Assembly: GCF_004364325.1 (NCBI RefSeq)
Contig: NZ_SOCP01000020.1
Location: 148,726-212,725, forward strand
DNA length: 64,000 nt
Direction: 5' to 3'
Source: Actinophytocola oryzae
GTDB lineage: Bacteria; Actinomycetota; Actinomycetes; Mycobacteriales; Pseudonocardiaceae
This document shows, piece by piece, positions 7,954-18,443 of the stretch. Below the pieces are notes generated by a model. It had not been told where the DNA came from, ran no database searches, and worked only from the letters and a program-made list of their open reading frames with translations. Every line of letters begins with the position of its first letter. Position 1 is the first letter of the stretch. A program made the translations under genes and the position numbers.

Positions 7954-9351
7954 ATGCCGCTGGTGGCCGGGGTCGACTCGTCGACCCAGTCCTGCAAGGT
8001 GGTTGTGCGTGACGCCGAGTCCGGCGCCCTGGTGCGCAGCGGGTCGGCGCCGCACCCGGACGGGACCGAGGTGGACCCGGCGGCGTGGTGGACCGCGCTG
8101 CGGGCGGCCGTCGACCAGGCGGGCGGCATCGACGACGTCGCCGCCGTGTCGGTCGCGGGCCAGCAGCACGGCATGGTGTGCCTCACCGAGGCAGGCGACG
8201 TCGTGCGGCCCGCGTTGCTGTGGAACGACACGCGTTCCGCCCAGGCCGCGGCCGACCTCGTCGACGAGCTGGGCGGGCCCGCGTCCTGGGCCGACGCGGT
8301 CGGCGTGGTGCCGCTCGCGTCCATGACCGTCGCCAAGCTGCGGTGGCTGCGTGACCACGAACCGGAGTCGGTCGCCAGGACCGCCGCCGTGTGCCTGCCC
8401 CACGACTACCTGACGTGGCGCCTGTCCGGCGGCGGCCTCGACCGCCTGACCACAGACCGTGGCGACGCCTCGGGCACGGCTTACTTCTCCGCCGCGACCG
8501 GCACCTACCGCACCGACCTGCTCTCGCTGGCGCTCGGCACCACCCCGGCGCTGCCCCGCGTGCTCGGGCCGTCGGACGACTCCGGCCGCACCCCGGCAGG
8601 CGCTCTCATCGGCGCGGGCACCGGCGACAACATGGCAGCCGCACTGGGGGTCGGCGCCGAACCCGGCGACGTCGTCGTGTCGATCGGCACGTCCGGCACC
8701 GCCTTCGCCGTCGCCGACAAGCCCAGCACCGACGCCTCCGGTCTCGTCGCCGGATTCGCCGACGCGACCGGCCGGTTCCTGCCGCTCGTGTGCACCCTCA
8801 ACGCGGCCCGCGTGCTCGACGCGGTCGCGCGCATGCTCGGGGTGGACCACGAACAGTTCGCGGAGCTGGCCCTGGCCGCGCCACCCGGTGCCGACGGCCT
8901 CACGCTCGTCCCGTACCTGGAGGGCGAGCGCACCCCGAACCTGCCGACCGCGACCGGCGCACTGCACGGCCTCCGCCTGGCCAACGCGACCCCGGCCCAT
9001 CAGGCCCGCGCGGCTGTCGAGGGCATGCTGTGCGGCCTCGCCGACGCACTGGATGCCCTTGTAGCACAAGGTGTTCGCACTGATCGGGTCCTGCTCGTCG
9101 GTGGCGGCGCCCGGTCCGCGGCCGTCCGGCGCATCGCCCCGACCGTGCTCGGCGTCCCGGTACTGGTGCCCGAGCCCGGCGAGTACGTCGCCGACGGCGC
9201 AGCCCGTCAGGCCGCATGGACCCTCGCTGGTGGCGACGCACCCCCGACCTGGCGCCTCGGCGCGATGCAACGCGTGTCCGGCGATCCGACGCCCGGCCTG
9301 CGTGAGCGCTACGCGCAGGCCCGCGACAAGATCCTCGACCGCCCGGCATGA
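7954..9351 (+). CDS. xylB: Xylulokinase
   Basis: 465 aa FGGY-family sugar kinase. The N-terminal GVDSSTQSCKVVV, WWTALR, VAGQQHGMV and RPALLWNDTRSA, then SIGTSGTAF and the C-terminal GGGARSAAVR, are the family landmarks, and their combination is typical of xylulokinase (D-xylulose to xylulose 5-phosphate with ATP). Length is normal. ATG 7954 is chosen because GGAGGT stands 7 nt before it; the longer reading from 7870 would include the promoter-like TAGACT. No xylose isomerase or transporter is nearby, so it may serve xylulose or another ketose. The preceding isomerase-like gene is separated by a terminator and is unlikely to be co-transcribed. Confidence 0.88.
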   Translation: MPLVAGVDSSTQSCKVVVRDAESGALVRSGSAPHPDGTEVDPAAWWTALRAAVDQAGGIDDVAAVSVAGQQHGMVCLTEAGDVVRPALLWNDTRSAQAAADLVDELGGPASWADAVGVVPLASMTVAKLRWLRDHEPESVARTAAVCLPHDYLTWRLSGGGLDRLTTDRGDASGTAYFSAATGTYRTDLLSLALGTTPALPRVLGPSDDSGRTPAGALIGAGTGDNMAAALGVGAEPGDVVVSIGTSGTAFAVADKPSTDASGLVAGFADATGRFLPLVCTLNAARVLDAVARMLGVDHEQFAELALAAPPGADGLTLVPYLEGERTPNLPTATGALHGLRLANATPAHQARAAVEGMLCGLADALDALVAQGVRTDRVLLVGGGARSAAVRRIAPTVLGVPVLVPEPGEYVADGAARQAAWTLAGGDAPPTWRLGAMQRVSGDPTPGLRERYAQARDKILDRPA

Positions 9352-9432
9352 GCCGGAGGCCCCGCTACTGCTAGAACTGGTCGCACCAACGGGCTGACCC
9401 GCGGCCTGGCCGACCCAAGGGAGATCGTTCTC

Positions 9433-9783
9433 GTGGAGTTCGTGCGCCTCCTTCTGGTGTTCCTGCACCTGCTCGGTATGGCATTGCTGGTGGGCATGTT
9501 CCTGGTCCAGCGTCGCCTGCCCGCGAACGCGCCGCTCAACATGGGATGGGTGCACGTCGCCGCGCTCCAGCTGATCACCGGTCTCGCCCTGCAGCTCCTG
9601 GCCCCGGCCACGGACCAGGACTACAACGCGGCGAAGCTCGGCATCAAGACGGTCGTGCTGCTGGTGATCGGCGCACTCGCGCTGGTTTACGTGATTCGTC
9701 GGGTGCCTGCCCCGAAGTGGTTGCCTCCTACGTTGGTGGGGTTGGTCGTCGTGAACGTGGGCATCGCGGTCTTCTGGACCTGA
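9433..9783 (+). CDS. Small four-helix membrane protein
   Basis: 116 aa from GTG 9433, with four predicted transmembrane segments at about residues 3-24, 39-57, 71-88 and 97-114 and short loops. I do not recognise a named family. The upstream GGGAGA (9418 region) is a fair ribosome binding site. It converges with the coiled-coil gene, which ends 3 nt beyond its stop, and no partner gene shares its strand closely. Confidence 0.7.
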   Translation: MEFVRLLLVFLHLLGMALLVGMFLVQRRLPANAPLNMGWVHVAALQLITGLALQLLAPATDQDYNAAKLGIKTVVLLVIGALALVYVIRRVPAPKWLPPTLVGLVVVNVGIAVFWT

Positions 9784-9786
9784 GGC

Positions 9787-10671
9787 CTACCGCGCATCGG
9801 ACTTCGCGTGACCGGAGATGATCAGTGATTCGAGGCGGTTGAACCTGCCGTCGAGCTGGTCGAACCTGCCCTCGAACTTGGTTTCGACCGCGTCGAACTT
9901 GGTTTCGAGGGTGCCGGTCCGCGTGCAAAGGTGGCCCACCTCGACCCGGGCGCTGGCCACTTCGGTGCGGACGCCGACTACCTCGGTGTTGAGGTCGCCT
10001 ACTTCGGTGTGGACGTTGGTCAGTTCGGTGCGGACGCCGGTTACTTCGGTGTTGAGGGTGCTTACTTGGGTGTGGATGTCGGTGACGTCCGTGCGAAGGT
10101 CCGCTACTTCGGTGTTGAGGTCGCCAATCTGGGTGTGGACGCTGGCCAGTTCGGTGCGGACGCCGACTACCTCGGTGTTGAGGTCGCCTACTTCGGTGTG
10201 GACGTTGGTCAGTTCGGTGCGGACGCCGGTTACTTCGGTGTTGAGGGTGCTTACTTGGGTGTGGATGTCGGTGACGTCCGTGCGAAGGTCCGCTACTTCG
10301 GTGTTGAGGTCGCCAATCTGGGTGTGGACGCTGGCCAGTTCGGTGCGGAGGTCGGTTACTTCGGTGTTGAGGTCGCCTACTTCGGTGTGGACGTTGGTCA
10401 GTTCGGTGCGGACGCCGGTTACTTCGGTGTTGAGGGTGCTTACTTGGGTGTGGATGTCGGTGACGTCCGTACGAAGGTCCGCTACTTCGATGTTGAGGTC
10501 ACCCACTTGGGTGCGGACGCCGGCTACCTCGGTCGTGAGACGGGCGACCTTTTTGTTGTTTTTCTTGACTTCCTTGTTCGTGTCTTCGAGGAGGTCGTAC
10601 AGCGCCTCGATGTCCTTGCGGTTCTGGGAGGTTCTGCGGGTCAGGCTGGCGGCTGGTTCCTGGGAGGCCAC
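9787..10671 (-). CDS. Repetitive coiled-coil protein
   Basis: 294 aa from GTG (10671-10669). After an ~45-residue Lys/Glu-rich start the protein is a heptad series of the pattern xVxxLxT, with units such as VGDLNTEVADLRTDV and VTDIHTQVSTLNTEV, giving hydrophobic a/d positions over ~200 residues and so a long parallel coiled coil. No signal peptide or membrane segment is seen. The DNA is three 189-bp direct repeats (63 residues, nine heptads each). Function is unknown. All three frames of the opposite strand stay open through the repeats, but heptads appear only in this frame. The start is uncertain because the ribosome binding site is weak (AGGATCC). Confidence 0.72.
   Translation of the reverse strand: MASQEPAASLTRRTSQNRKDIEALYDLLEDTNKEVKKNNKKVARLTTEVAGVRTQVGDLNIEVADLRTDVTDIHTQVSTLNTEVTGVRTELTNVHTEVGDLNTEVTDLRTELASVHTQIGDLNTEVADLRTDVTDIHTQVSTLNTEVTGVRTELTNVHTEVGDLNTEVVGVRTELASVHTQIGDLNTEVADLRTDVTDIHTQVSTLNTEVTGVRTELTNVHTEVGDLNTEVVGVRTEVASARVEVGHLCTRTGTLETKFDAVETKFEGRFDQLDGRFNRLESLIISGHAKSDAR
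9952..10518. repeat. Three 189-bp direct repeats inside the coiled-coil gene
   Basis: The landmark GCTGGCCA begins at 9952, 10141 and 10330, exactly 189 bp apart. Copies 1 and 2 are almost identical; copy 3 differs near its start (GAGGTCGGTTACTTC in place of GACGCCGACTACCTC) and at its end. The period is a multiple of three and of seven codons, so gain or loss of a unit keeps frame and heptad register. Confidence 0.9.
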
Positions 10672-10775
10672 GGTTGGATCCTAACTTCGGTTCCAGGTTT
10701 GGAAGGCGGTTCGGGTTGGGGGTCGGTAGGGTCGTTACTCGTTGGTAGGTCGGGGTTGTGGAAGGGTGTTTGCCC

Positions 10776-11948
10776 ATGTCAGAGACGCGGGAGTTCGACG
10801 TGGTGCTCTTCGGGGCCACCGGGTTCACCGGCGGGCTCACCGCCGAGTACCTGGCCGCGCATGCGCCCAATGGCTGCCGGTGGGCGATTGCCGGTCGGTC
10901 GCGGGAGAAGCTCGTGGCAGTGCGGGAGCGGCTTGCCGAAATCAACCCTTCGTGTGCTGATCTCGAGTTGCTCGTCGCTGACGTGACCGACCGCGACTCA
11001 CTGCGGGCAGTCGTCGAGCGGGCGCGGGTGGTCGTTACCACTGTCGGGCCCTATCTCCGTTACGGAGAGCCGCTTGTGGGTGCTTGTGCCGAGGCAGGCG
11101 TCGACTACCTCGACCTCACCGGTGAGCCCGAGTTCGTCGATCGGATGTACCTCGCTTACCACGAGCTCGCGCTCGCCAAGGGCGCGCGGATCGTGCACGC
11201 CGCAGGGTTCGACTCCATTCCTCACGATCTTGGGGTTCTGTTCACCGTCGGGCAGCTGCCCGACGGTGTACCGCTGACGGTTTCGGGTTATCTGTCCCTT
11301 TCCGGGACGTTCTCGGCCGGGACCTACCACTCCGCCATCACCGCGTTCTCCCGGTTACGGGAGATGGCCGCCGTCGCCAAGCAGCGGCGGCGGGCCGAGC
11401 CCAGGCTCGAAGGGCGCGTGGTGACGGGCGTCAGAGGGCGGCCTCGGTACGAGAAGGATGCCGGTGCGTGGGTGCTGCCCGCGCCCACGATCGACCCACT
11501 CGTGGTGTTGCGGTCAGCGCGCGCACTCGACCGGTACGGGCCCGGCTTCTCCTACGGGCACTACCTCGCGCTCAGGAGGCTGCCCACCGCGGCGGGAGTC
11601 GTCGGTGCACTCGGGGCGGCCGTCGCGCTCGCGCAGGTGCCCCTCACCCGGCAGTGGCTGCTCGGGCGAATGTCCCCTGGGGACGGTCCGTCTCTCGAGC
11701 GGCGGGAGAAGGCGTGGTTCCGGGTGCGGTTCGTCGGTGAGGGTGGCGGTCGGCGTGTCGTCACCGAGGTGTCCGGTGGGGATCCCGGGTATGGCGAGAC
11801 GGCGAAGATGCTCGGGGAGTCGGCGCTGTGTCTGGCCTTCGACGACGTGCCGGAGACAGCTGGGCAGGTGACGACCGCCGTTGCCATGGGGGATGCCTTG
11901 ATCCGGCGGTTGGCGCGGGAAGGGATGACCTTCCGGGTGGTGGAGTAG
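10776..11948 (+). CDS. Saccharopine dehydrogenase-like / trans-acting enoyl reductase family protein
   Basis: 390 aa. The N-terminal VVLFGATGFTGG (about residues 9-20) is an NAD(P)-binding Rossmann motif, followed by AGRSREKL, TTVGPYLRYGEPLV, DYLDLTGEPEF and HAAGFDSIPHDLG, which together mark the saccharopine-dehydrogenase NADP-binding family including mycobacterial trans-acting enoyl reductases. Those reduce double bonds in lipid intermediates; no polyketide synthase is nearby, so the substrate is open. ATG 10776 is favoured: GAAGGG lies 9 nt upstream, and an in-frame GTG at 10758 would remove that site. A hydrophobic stretch (AAGVVGALGAAVALA) near residue 270 may be membrane-associated. Confidence 0.78.
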   Translation: MSETREFDVVLFGATGFTGGLTAEYLAAHAPNGCRWAIAGRSREKLVAVRERLAEINPSCADLELLVADVTDRDSLRAVVERARVVVTTVGPYLRYGEPLVGACAEAGVDYLDLTGEPEFVDRMYLAYHELALAKGARIVHAAGFDSIPHDLGVLFTVGQLPDGVPLTVSGYLSLSGTFSAGTYHSAITAFSRLREMAAVAKQRRRAEPRLEGRVVTGVRGRPRYEKDAGAWVLPAPTIDPLVVLRSARALDRYGPGFSYGHYLALRRLPTAAGVVGALGAAVALAQVPLTRQWLLGRMSPGDGPSLERREKAWFRVRFVGEGGGRRVVTEVSGGDPGYGETAKMLGESALCLAFDDVPETAGQVTTAVAMGDALIRRLAREGMTFRVVE

Positions 11949-12004
11949 TTCATGGGTCGATCGTGCCTGGCGGGCGGGGCTTGCGGCGGTCGGCGAGTGT
12001 GAAC

Positions 12005-12032
12005 TGTGGACAACCCGGGTGGCTGTGGACAA
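12005..12032. other. Two DnaA-box-like sites in direct repeat
   Basis: TGTGGACAA occurs at 12005-12013 and 12024-12032, the complement of TTGTCCACA, the high-GC actinobacterial form of the DnaA box. They lie between the reductase gene and a broken gene. A second such pair is at 52275-52303. There is no AT-rich cluster or dnaA/dnaN nearby, so this is not an origin. Confidence 0.4.
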
Positions 12033-12065
12033 CTTTCCGGGATTGTCGGTCGTGTGTGGTAGGGG

Positions 12066-13206
12066 CGTGAGAGGCTGCCCGGCGCGCGTGTACCGAGCGC
12101 GCTCGTCCTCGCAGGCGGGCTCCTGTTCGGGGCGGTCACGCCGAGTGCGGCGCAGGGCCAACCATCCCAACTGGACGTCACGCGTGCGCTCGATGCCTTG
12201 GCGCACCAGCAGGTCTATCGTGCGCCGGGTGCTGTCGCATGGATCGACGAGCAACGGGTGCTGCCCACGCTCGACGCCGACACCCGGCTGCTCATCGCGC
12301 CGTACTCCGGGCCGTTCGGGGCCGGGGGCGACTACGCCGACGCTCACGACGCGCGGGTCGGCAAGCCGCTCGACGACTGGGCCACCTCGCACGAGCGCCA
12401 GCTGATCCTTGTCGAGGGGCTGCAGGTCACCGTGTACGGGGCGCGTGGTGCCGGCGTCGGACCGACCACCATTCCCGAGCTGCGGCAGGTGACCGCCCTA
12501 TCTCGACGTGTCGTCGTCGGTGATCTTCGCGGCCAGGTGCTCCGCCGGGATCGATCGGGACGACGTGGGTGACTTCGACTATCCGGTTGCGACACCTGTG
12601 TCTCCTTCGCCGGCTCAGGTCGACGACGTCGCGGGGGAGCCGGCGAGGTTGTCATGGTGGCCAGGGGGCGGTGGCTCGATGTCGCGGCCGGTGCGCAGGC
12701 CCAAGGCCGACTCGGCGAGGGACTACGCCTACGGGCGGTACGAGTGGGCCAGCTTCACGCAGGGCAGTCCGATGCAGGACTGTATCGGCACGGTGTTGGA
12801 GCGGCTCCAGTTCCTGTTGGGGAATACCGCTTATGGACGGCCGCAGCCGCGGGCCCGGCCGTTCGACGTGCGGCGGACCATCAGTGGGTTCATGCCGTGG
12901 GTCTTGGTCGGGGCCGCGCTGGTGTTGGGGTTCGCCGGGATTTACACGTGGCGGCGGGGACTGGTGGTGCGGGCCGACGCGGAGCGGCGGGCCATGCGGC
13001 GGGAGCGGGCCGGTGCGATGGCCAGGATCGGGGAGCTGGGGGCTCGGCTGCTCGCGGTCGAGGAGCGTGGGGACAAGGTCGACCCAGCGGCAGCGGAACG
13101 GCACGCCACCGCCCGCACGCTCTATGACCAGGCCCTGACCGCGAAGGCGATGGCGGAGGTGGGCGCCATCGCCGACGAGGGACTCGAACTGGTGACGACG
13201 GCATGA
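12066..13206 (+). pseudogene. Frameshifted gene for a secreted/membrane protein
   Basis: The reading continues across frames. One frame from about 12066 encodes a signal-peptide-like ALVLAGGLLFGAVTPSAA, then LDVTRALDALAHQQVYRAPGAVAWIDEQ and ends TTIPELRQVTA near 12497. The next frame takes over at once with YLDVSSSVIFAA and continues to 13206 through a membrane segment (MPWVLVGAALVLGFAGIYTW) and a helical tail rich in AERRAMRRERA. A one-base insertion in the CCC at 12496-12498 explains the switch. At the 5' end the signal-peptide frame has no ATG or GTG after the stop at 12060, whereas GTG 12067 is in another frame, so a second indel is likely. Function unknown. Confidence 0.65.
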
Positions 13207-13336
13207 CCGGGCTGAGGGCGGGGTGCGGACCGACCGTTGGCTGGGGCTTGCGGTGGTGGCGGAGCCGGTTGCAGGCCCACTGTTGGTTCGTGGCTGCGCT
13301 GACGAGGGGTTCAGGGTGGCGGGGCTGGGGCGCAGT

Positions 13337-13569
13337 GGCTGGCGGCTGTGATGCCGATGAAGTTGAGATGGTGGTGGCGGGCATGGCTGGGATGAGGGAG
13401 TGGTTCGGCTGGTGGCCGCCGTTGCCGATGAGGATTCGGGACGGTTGGTCCGGCCTAGGTTGGGTCGTAGCGGTTGGCGGCTGTGACGCCGAGCAGACGA
13501 TGACGGACATGACTGGATCGACGGAATGGTTCGGCTGCTGGTGGCGCCGTCGTCGGTGAGGGTGAGGGC
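13337..13569. repeat. Diverged ~130-bp direct duplication between two broken genes
   Basis: The segment from about 13337 (GGCTGGCGGCTGTGATGCCGA) through GAGTGGTTCGGCTGGTGG is repeated imperfectly from about 13468 (GGTTGGCGGCTGTGACGCCGA) through GAATGGTTCGGCTGCTGG. Spacing is about 131 bp. ATGACCGG(G/C)CTG occurs both at 13203 and at 13570. The gap 13207-13569 otherwise shows nothing I can call; an open frame of 118 codons crosses it but has an implausible Trp/Gly-rich composition. Confidence 0.5.
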
Positions 13570-14391
13570 ATGACCGGCCTGGGAGAACGGTTGCGACCTC
13601 TTCCCCCAGGTCGAGGAGTTCGTCTTCGCCTTCGACGAGCAGGCTGCACAGGACTACCCGAACGGGGTACCTCGGCGCGCCCCCGTCATCCCGCCGCCAC
13701 CCACGCCGGACGCCGTCCAGACCTGGCAGATCGTGCTCTTGATCGTCGGGATCCTGCTCGGCACCATCGCGTTGTTCGTCGCGTTTCGGCTGGTCGGGCA
13801 GGTCGTCGTTCGGCGGAGCGGGCGCGTCGCCGACGCCAGGAACCGCGGGGCGGCGATCAGCGCACGGCTCAACCGGCTCGCCGACACCGTGCTTCACCCG
13901 ACTGCACCCACGAACGCCGCGGACGCTCGGCGGCAGGCTGATCTCGCCAGGCGGTACGTCCTCGTGCTCGGTGAGTTCGAGCGGGCTACCACCCGCGCCA
14001 GGCTCACCGAGGTCGACCTGCGGATCAGTGAGCTGGAGGAGGACGTGACCTGGGTCTGGGTCGGTGTCGCGGTGGTACTCGTCGCCGCCGGGGCGCTCGT
14101 GCCGGTGCTCGGCGGGCGACGAGGCCGTTGCCGCCCGCTCCCGCTACAACCAGTTGGGGCTGTACGTCGAGGACATGGAGCAGCTCGACGACACGGACGG
14201 CCATGGCCAGGCTCCGCACGGCTCGGGAGCGGTACAACACGGCGGGCGCCACCCTGGCCTCGGCGACCACAGAGGACGACTTCACCCTCGCCATGCGGGT
14301 CGCCGAGGAGGGGCTCCGGGCCGTGGCGGACGCATATGCCCTCATTGGCAGACCAGGGCCGAAGGTCGCGAAACAAAAGCGTCACAAATGA
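13570..14391 (+). pseudogene. Second frameshifted membrane-protein gene
   Basis: Three frame changes can be followed. ATG 13570 gives MTGLGERLR, then near 13596 another frame continues as DLFPQVEEFVFAFDEQA, with transmembrane helices WQIVLLIVGILLGTIALF and VTWVWVGVAVVLVAAGALVP around a helical, Arg-rich cytoplasmic part. Near 14115 the frame changes again to DEAVAARSRYNQLGLYVEDMEQLDD, and near 14195 once more to RLRTARERYNTAGATLAS, ending at 14391. Each change fits one extra base. The helical region resembles the tail of the preceding broken gene, so the two were probably a functional pair. Either the locus is decaying or the sequence has local errors. Confidence 0.6.
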
Positions 14392-14496
14392 CCGCAACGC
14401 ACGTGTGTGATCACGTTCAGTGCTATTGGTCACCCGCTCAAGGAACGATTGGGTCACGCGGCTCAACGCGGCGGTAGCACAACCGCGACCGCAGAG

Positions 14497-14502
14497 TACG
14501 GT
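14497..14502 (+). promoter_or_regulatory. Possible -10 box of the nucleoside transport operon
   Basis: TACGGT fits the TAnnnT pattern about 65 nt before the lipoprotein start, giving a leader with its own GGAGGGAG site. No good -35 was found. A GTGATCAC palindrome lies further upstream at about 14407-14414. Confidence 0.35.
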
Positions 14503-14567
14503 CTCGCCATCAGTTGGGCGTCCGGCGCGTGGTCGGTCGTCAGGATGAAACGCGGAGGGAGAAAGCC

Positions 14568-15722
14568 TTGCGCTTCAAGCGGGGAGTCGCGGTCGCCGCG
14601 ATCGCGCTGACCAGCGTGCTGTCCGTGGTCGGTTGTGCGAAGGACTCGGGGTCCTCGGACAACCCGTCGGGTGGCGACAGCAACGCGGCGGGCTGCAAGA
14701 CCGTGGACAAGCCGGCGGCAGCGTCGGGTGAGACGACTTCGTCGACGAGTGGTGCGACCGTCGACGGCAGCGCGCTCAAGATCGGGATCGCCTTCGACAT
14801 CGGCGGCCGTGGTGACGCGTCCTTCAACGACTCGGCGGCGGCCGGCCTGGACAAGGCCATCTCCGACATCGGGGTCAAGAAGGAGAACACCAAGGAGCTC
14901 GCCGCGACCGACCAGGAGAGCGAGGACTCCAAGCTCACCCGTCTGCGCCAGCTCGCCACCGAGGGTCGCAACCCGATCGTCAGCGTGGGCTTCGCGTACA
15001 CCGACGCCACGGTCAAGATCGCGGGAGAGTTCCCGAACACCCAGTTCGCGGTGGTCGACGGCTTCGCCGAGAACGCGCCGAAGAACATCACCTGGCTGGG
15101 CTTCGCCGAGCAGGAGGGCTCCTTCCTCGTCGGCGTCATCGCCGCGCTGAAGAGCAAGAGCTGCACGATCGGCTTCGTCGGCGGCGTGAACGTGCCGCTG
15201 ATCCAGAAGTTCCAGGCCGGCTTCGAGCAGGGCGTGAAGACCGTCGCGCCGGACGCCAAGATCGTCTCGAAGTACATCACCGAGGCGGGCGACCTCACCG
15301 GCTTCGCCGACCCGCCGAAGGGCCAGGTCGCCGCGAAGGGCCTGATCGACCAGGGCGCGGACGTCGTGTACCACGCCGCGGGTGCCTCCGGTAAGGGTGT
15401 GTTCGCCGCCGCCAAGGACGCGAACGTCATGGCCATCGGCGTCGACTCCGACCAGTACAACCAGAAGACGGTCGCCGACTACAAGGACGTGATCATCACG
15501 TCCATGCTCAAGCGCGTCGACGTCGCGGTCTTCGACTACATCTCCGCGGTCGCGACGAACAACCTCGCGGGTCTGCCGCCGGTCTTCGACCTCAAGGTGG
15601 ACGGTGTCGGCTACTCGACTTCCGGCGGGAAGATCGACGACGAGACCAAGGGCTGGGTCGAGGCGTACAAGCAGCAGATCGTCGAGGGCAAGATCAAGGT
15701 CGAGACCACGCCGAGCAGCTGA
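14568..15722 (+). CDS. BMP-family nucleoside-binding lipoprotein
   Basis: 384 aa starting at TTG 14568, supported by GGAGGGAG 6 nt upstream; it places a lipoprotein signal at the N-terminus with the lipobox cysteine at residue 23 (SVVGC). The mature protein has IGIAFDIGGRGDASFNDSA, LATEGRNPIVSVGFAYT, GFAEQEGSFLVGVIAAL and VDSDQYNQ, the usual blocks of the BmpA/PnrA family of purine or general nucleoside receptors. It is tethered outside the membrane and feeds the ABC transporter encoded next. Ser/Thr-rich residues 24-60 form a linker. Downstream hairpin 15736-15774 separates it from the ATPase gene and may set a higher level for the receptor. Confidence 0.88.
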   Translation: MRFKRGVAVAAIALTSVLSVVGCAKDSGSSDNPSGGDSNAAGCKTVDKPAAASGETTSSTSGATVDGSALKIGIAFDIGGRGDASFNDSAAAGLDKAISDIGVKKENTKELAATDQESEDSKLTRLRQLATEGRNPIVSVGFAYTDATVKIAGEFPNTQFAVVDGFAENAPKNITWLGFAEQEGSFLVGVIAALKSKSCTIGFVGGVNVPLIQKFQAGFEQGVKTVAPDAKIVSKYITEAGDLTGFADPPKGQVAAKGLIDQGADVVYHAAGASGKGVFAAAKDANVMAIGVDSDQYNQKTVADYKDVIITSMLKRVDVAVFDYISAVATNNLAGLPPVFDLKVDGVGYSTSGGKIDDETKGWVEAYKQQIVEGKIKVETTPSS

Positions 15723-15735
15723 GCTGACGACTGAC

Positions 15736-15774
15736 ACCCGTGGGTGTGTGGCCCGCCGCCACGCACCCACGGGT
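15736..15774 (+). terminator. Partial terminator/attenuator between receptor and ATPase genes
   Basis: ACCCGTGGGTGTGTGG and CCACGCACCCACGGGT (15 of 16 bp paired) enclose a 7-nt loop and are followed by TCTTTC. Because the same operon continues at 15796, read-through is expected. Confidence 0.65.
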
Positions 15775-15795
15775 TCTTTCCTGTGAGGAAGGCCC

Positions 15796-17357
<1,562 letters not shown>

Positions 17358-17361
<4 letters not shown>

Positions 17362-18443
17362 ACGCGCGCTTGCGCTCGTCGTTGATGGCGCCCGTACTCG
17401 CGGTCGTCTTCGCCGCCGCGCTGTGCGCCATCGTGCTGGTCGTGTCCGGGGCCAACCCCGGCACGGCGCTCGGCGCGATGATCGGGCAGGTCGGCGAGGG
17501 CCAGGTCGCGGTCGACATCGTGAACTCGACCGCCATCTACATGCTGGCCGCGCTGGCCGCCGCCATCGGGTTCCACATGAACCTGCTGAACATCGGGATC
17601 GAGGGTCAGTACCGGGTCGGCGCGCTCGTCGCGGCCATCGTCGGCGGCGCGATCGTGCTGCCCGGGATCCTGCACTGGCTGGTGATCCTGGTGGTGGCCG
17701 CCGTCGCAGGCGCGCTGTGGGCCCTCCTGCCCGCCATCCTCAAGGTCACGCGTGGGGTCCACGAGGTGATCTCCACGATCATGATGAACGCCATCGCGTT
17801 CGGCCTCGCCGCGTTCCTCATCCGCCGTGACCAGTTCGGCATCCTCGTCGGCAACAACGTCACCACCGAGCCGATCCCGACCTCGGGCCAGGTGCCCGGC
17901 ATCGACCTCGGCGGCCGGGGCACGATCTTCGGGCTGGTGTTCCTGGCGGTCGTCGCGGCGGCGGTGTACGGGGTGGTGCTGAACCGGACCCGGTTCGGGT
18001 TCGAGCTGAAGGCGTCCGGCCTCTCGCCGACGGCGGCAGCGGCGGGCGGCGTGAACGCCAAGCGCATGATCATGGTGTCGCTGCTGGCGTCCGGCGCGGT
18101 CGCCGGGCTGGTCGGCATGCCGGAGATCCTCGGCCGCGACCATGCCTACACGCTGAACTTCGCGTCCGGGTACGGGTTCGCGGGCATCGGCATCGCACTG
18201 CTCGGCCGCAACAACCCGCTCGGCATCGCGTTCGGCTCGCTGCTCTGGGCGTTCCTGGAGAAGGCGAAGGGCGCGCTGGACAACGTGGGCGTGCCGAAGG
18301 AGATCGCGACGATCATGCAGGGCGCGATCGTGCTGTCGGTGGTCGTCGCGTACGAGATCGTCAAACGGATGGACCTGGCCGCCGAGCAGCGGCGGGTCGG
18401 CAGGGCCACAGGTGCCGCGGTCGAGCCGGAGGCTGCCAAATGA
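17358..18443 (+). CDS. ABC transporter permease, nucleoside uptake (first)
   Basis: 361 aa, about eight to ten hydrophobic helices, with FHMNLLNIGIEGQYRVGA and NPLGIAFGSLLWAFLEKAKGALD, characteristic of the BPD_transp_2/YufP-type permease of nucleoside importers. It pairs with the second permease to form the membrane channel. ATG overlaps the ATPase stop and its own stop overlaps the ATG of the second permease, giving a tightly coupled operon. Confidence 0.85.

Noticed and set aside
9952..10518. Regular repeats first suspected to be a CRISPR array
   Set aside because: The repeats are contiguous with no unique spacers and encode protein.
9818..10986. Long open frames on the plus strand across the coiled-coil gene
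   Set aside because: They arise from the 189-bp repeats. Their translations (for example repeated TSVWTLVSSVRTP) lack normal protein composition, while the minus-strand frame shows a regular heptad coil.
12005..12032. Replication origin
   Set aside because: Only two boxes, no AT-rich stretch, and no dnaA, dnaN or other origin-linked genes in the window.
13203..13559. 118-codon open frame between the two broken genes
   Set aside because: Trp/Gly/Met-heavy composition, no ribosome site, and it consists largely of a diverged duplication.
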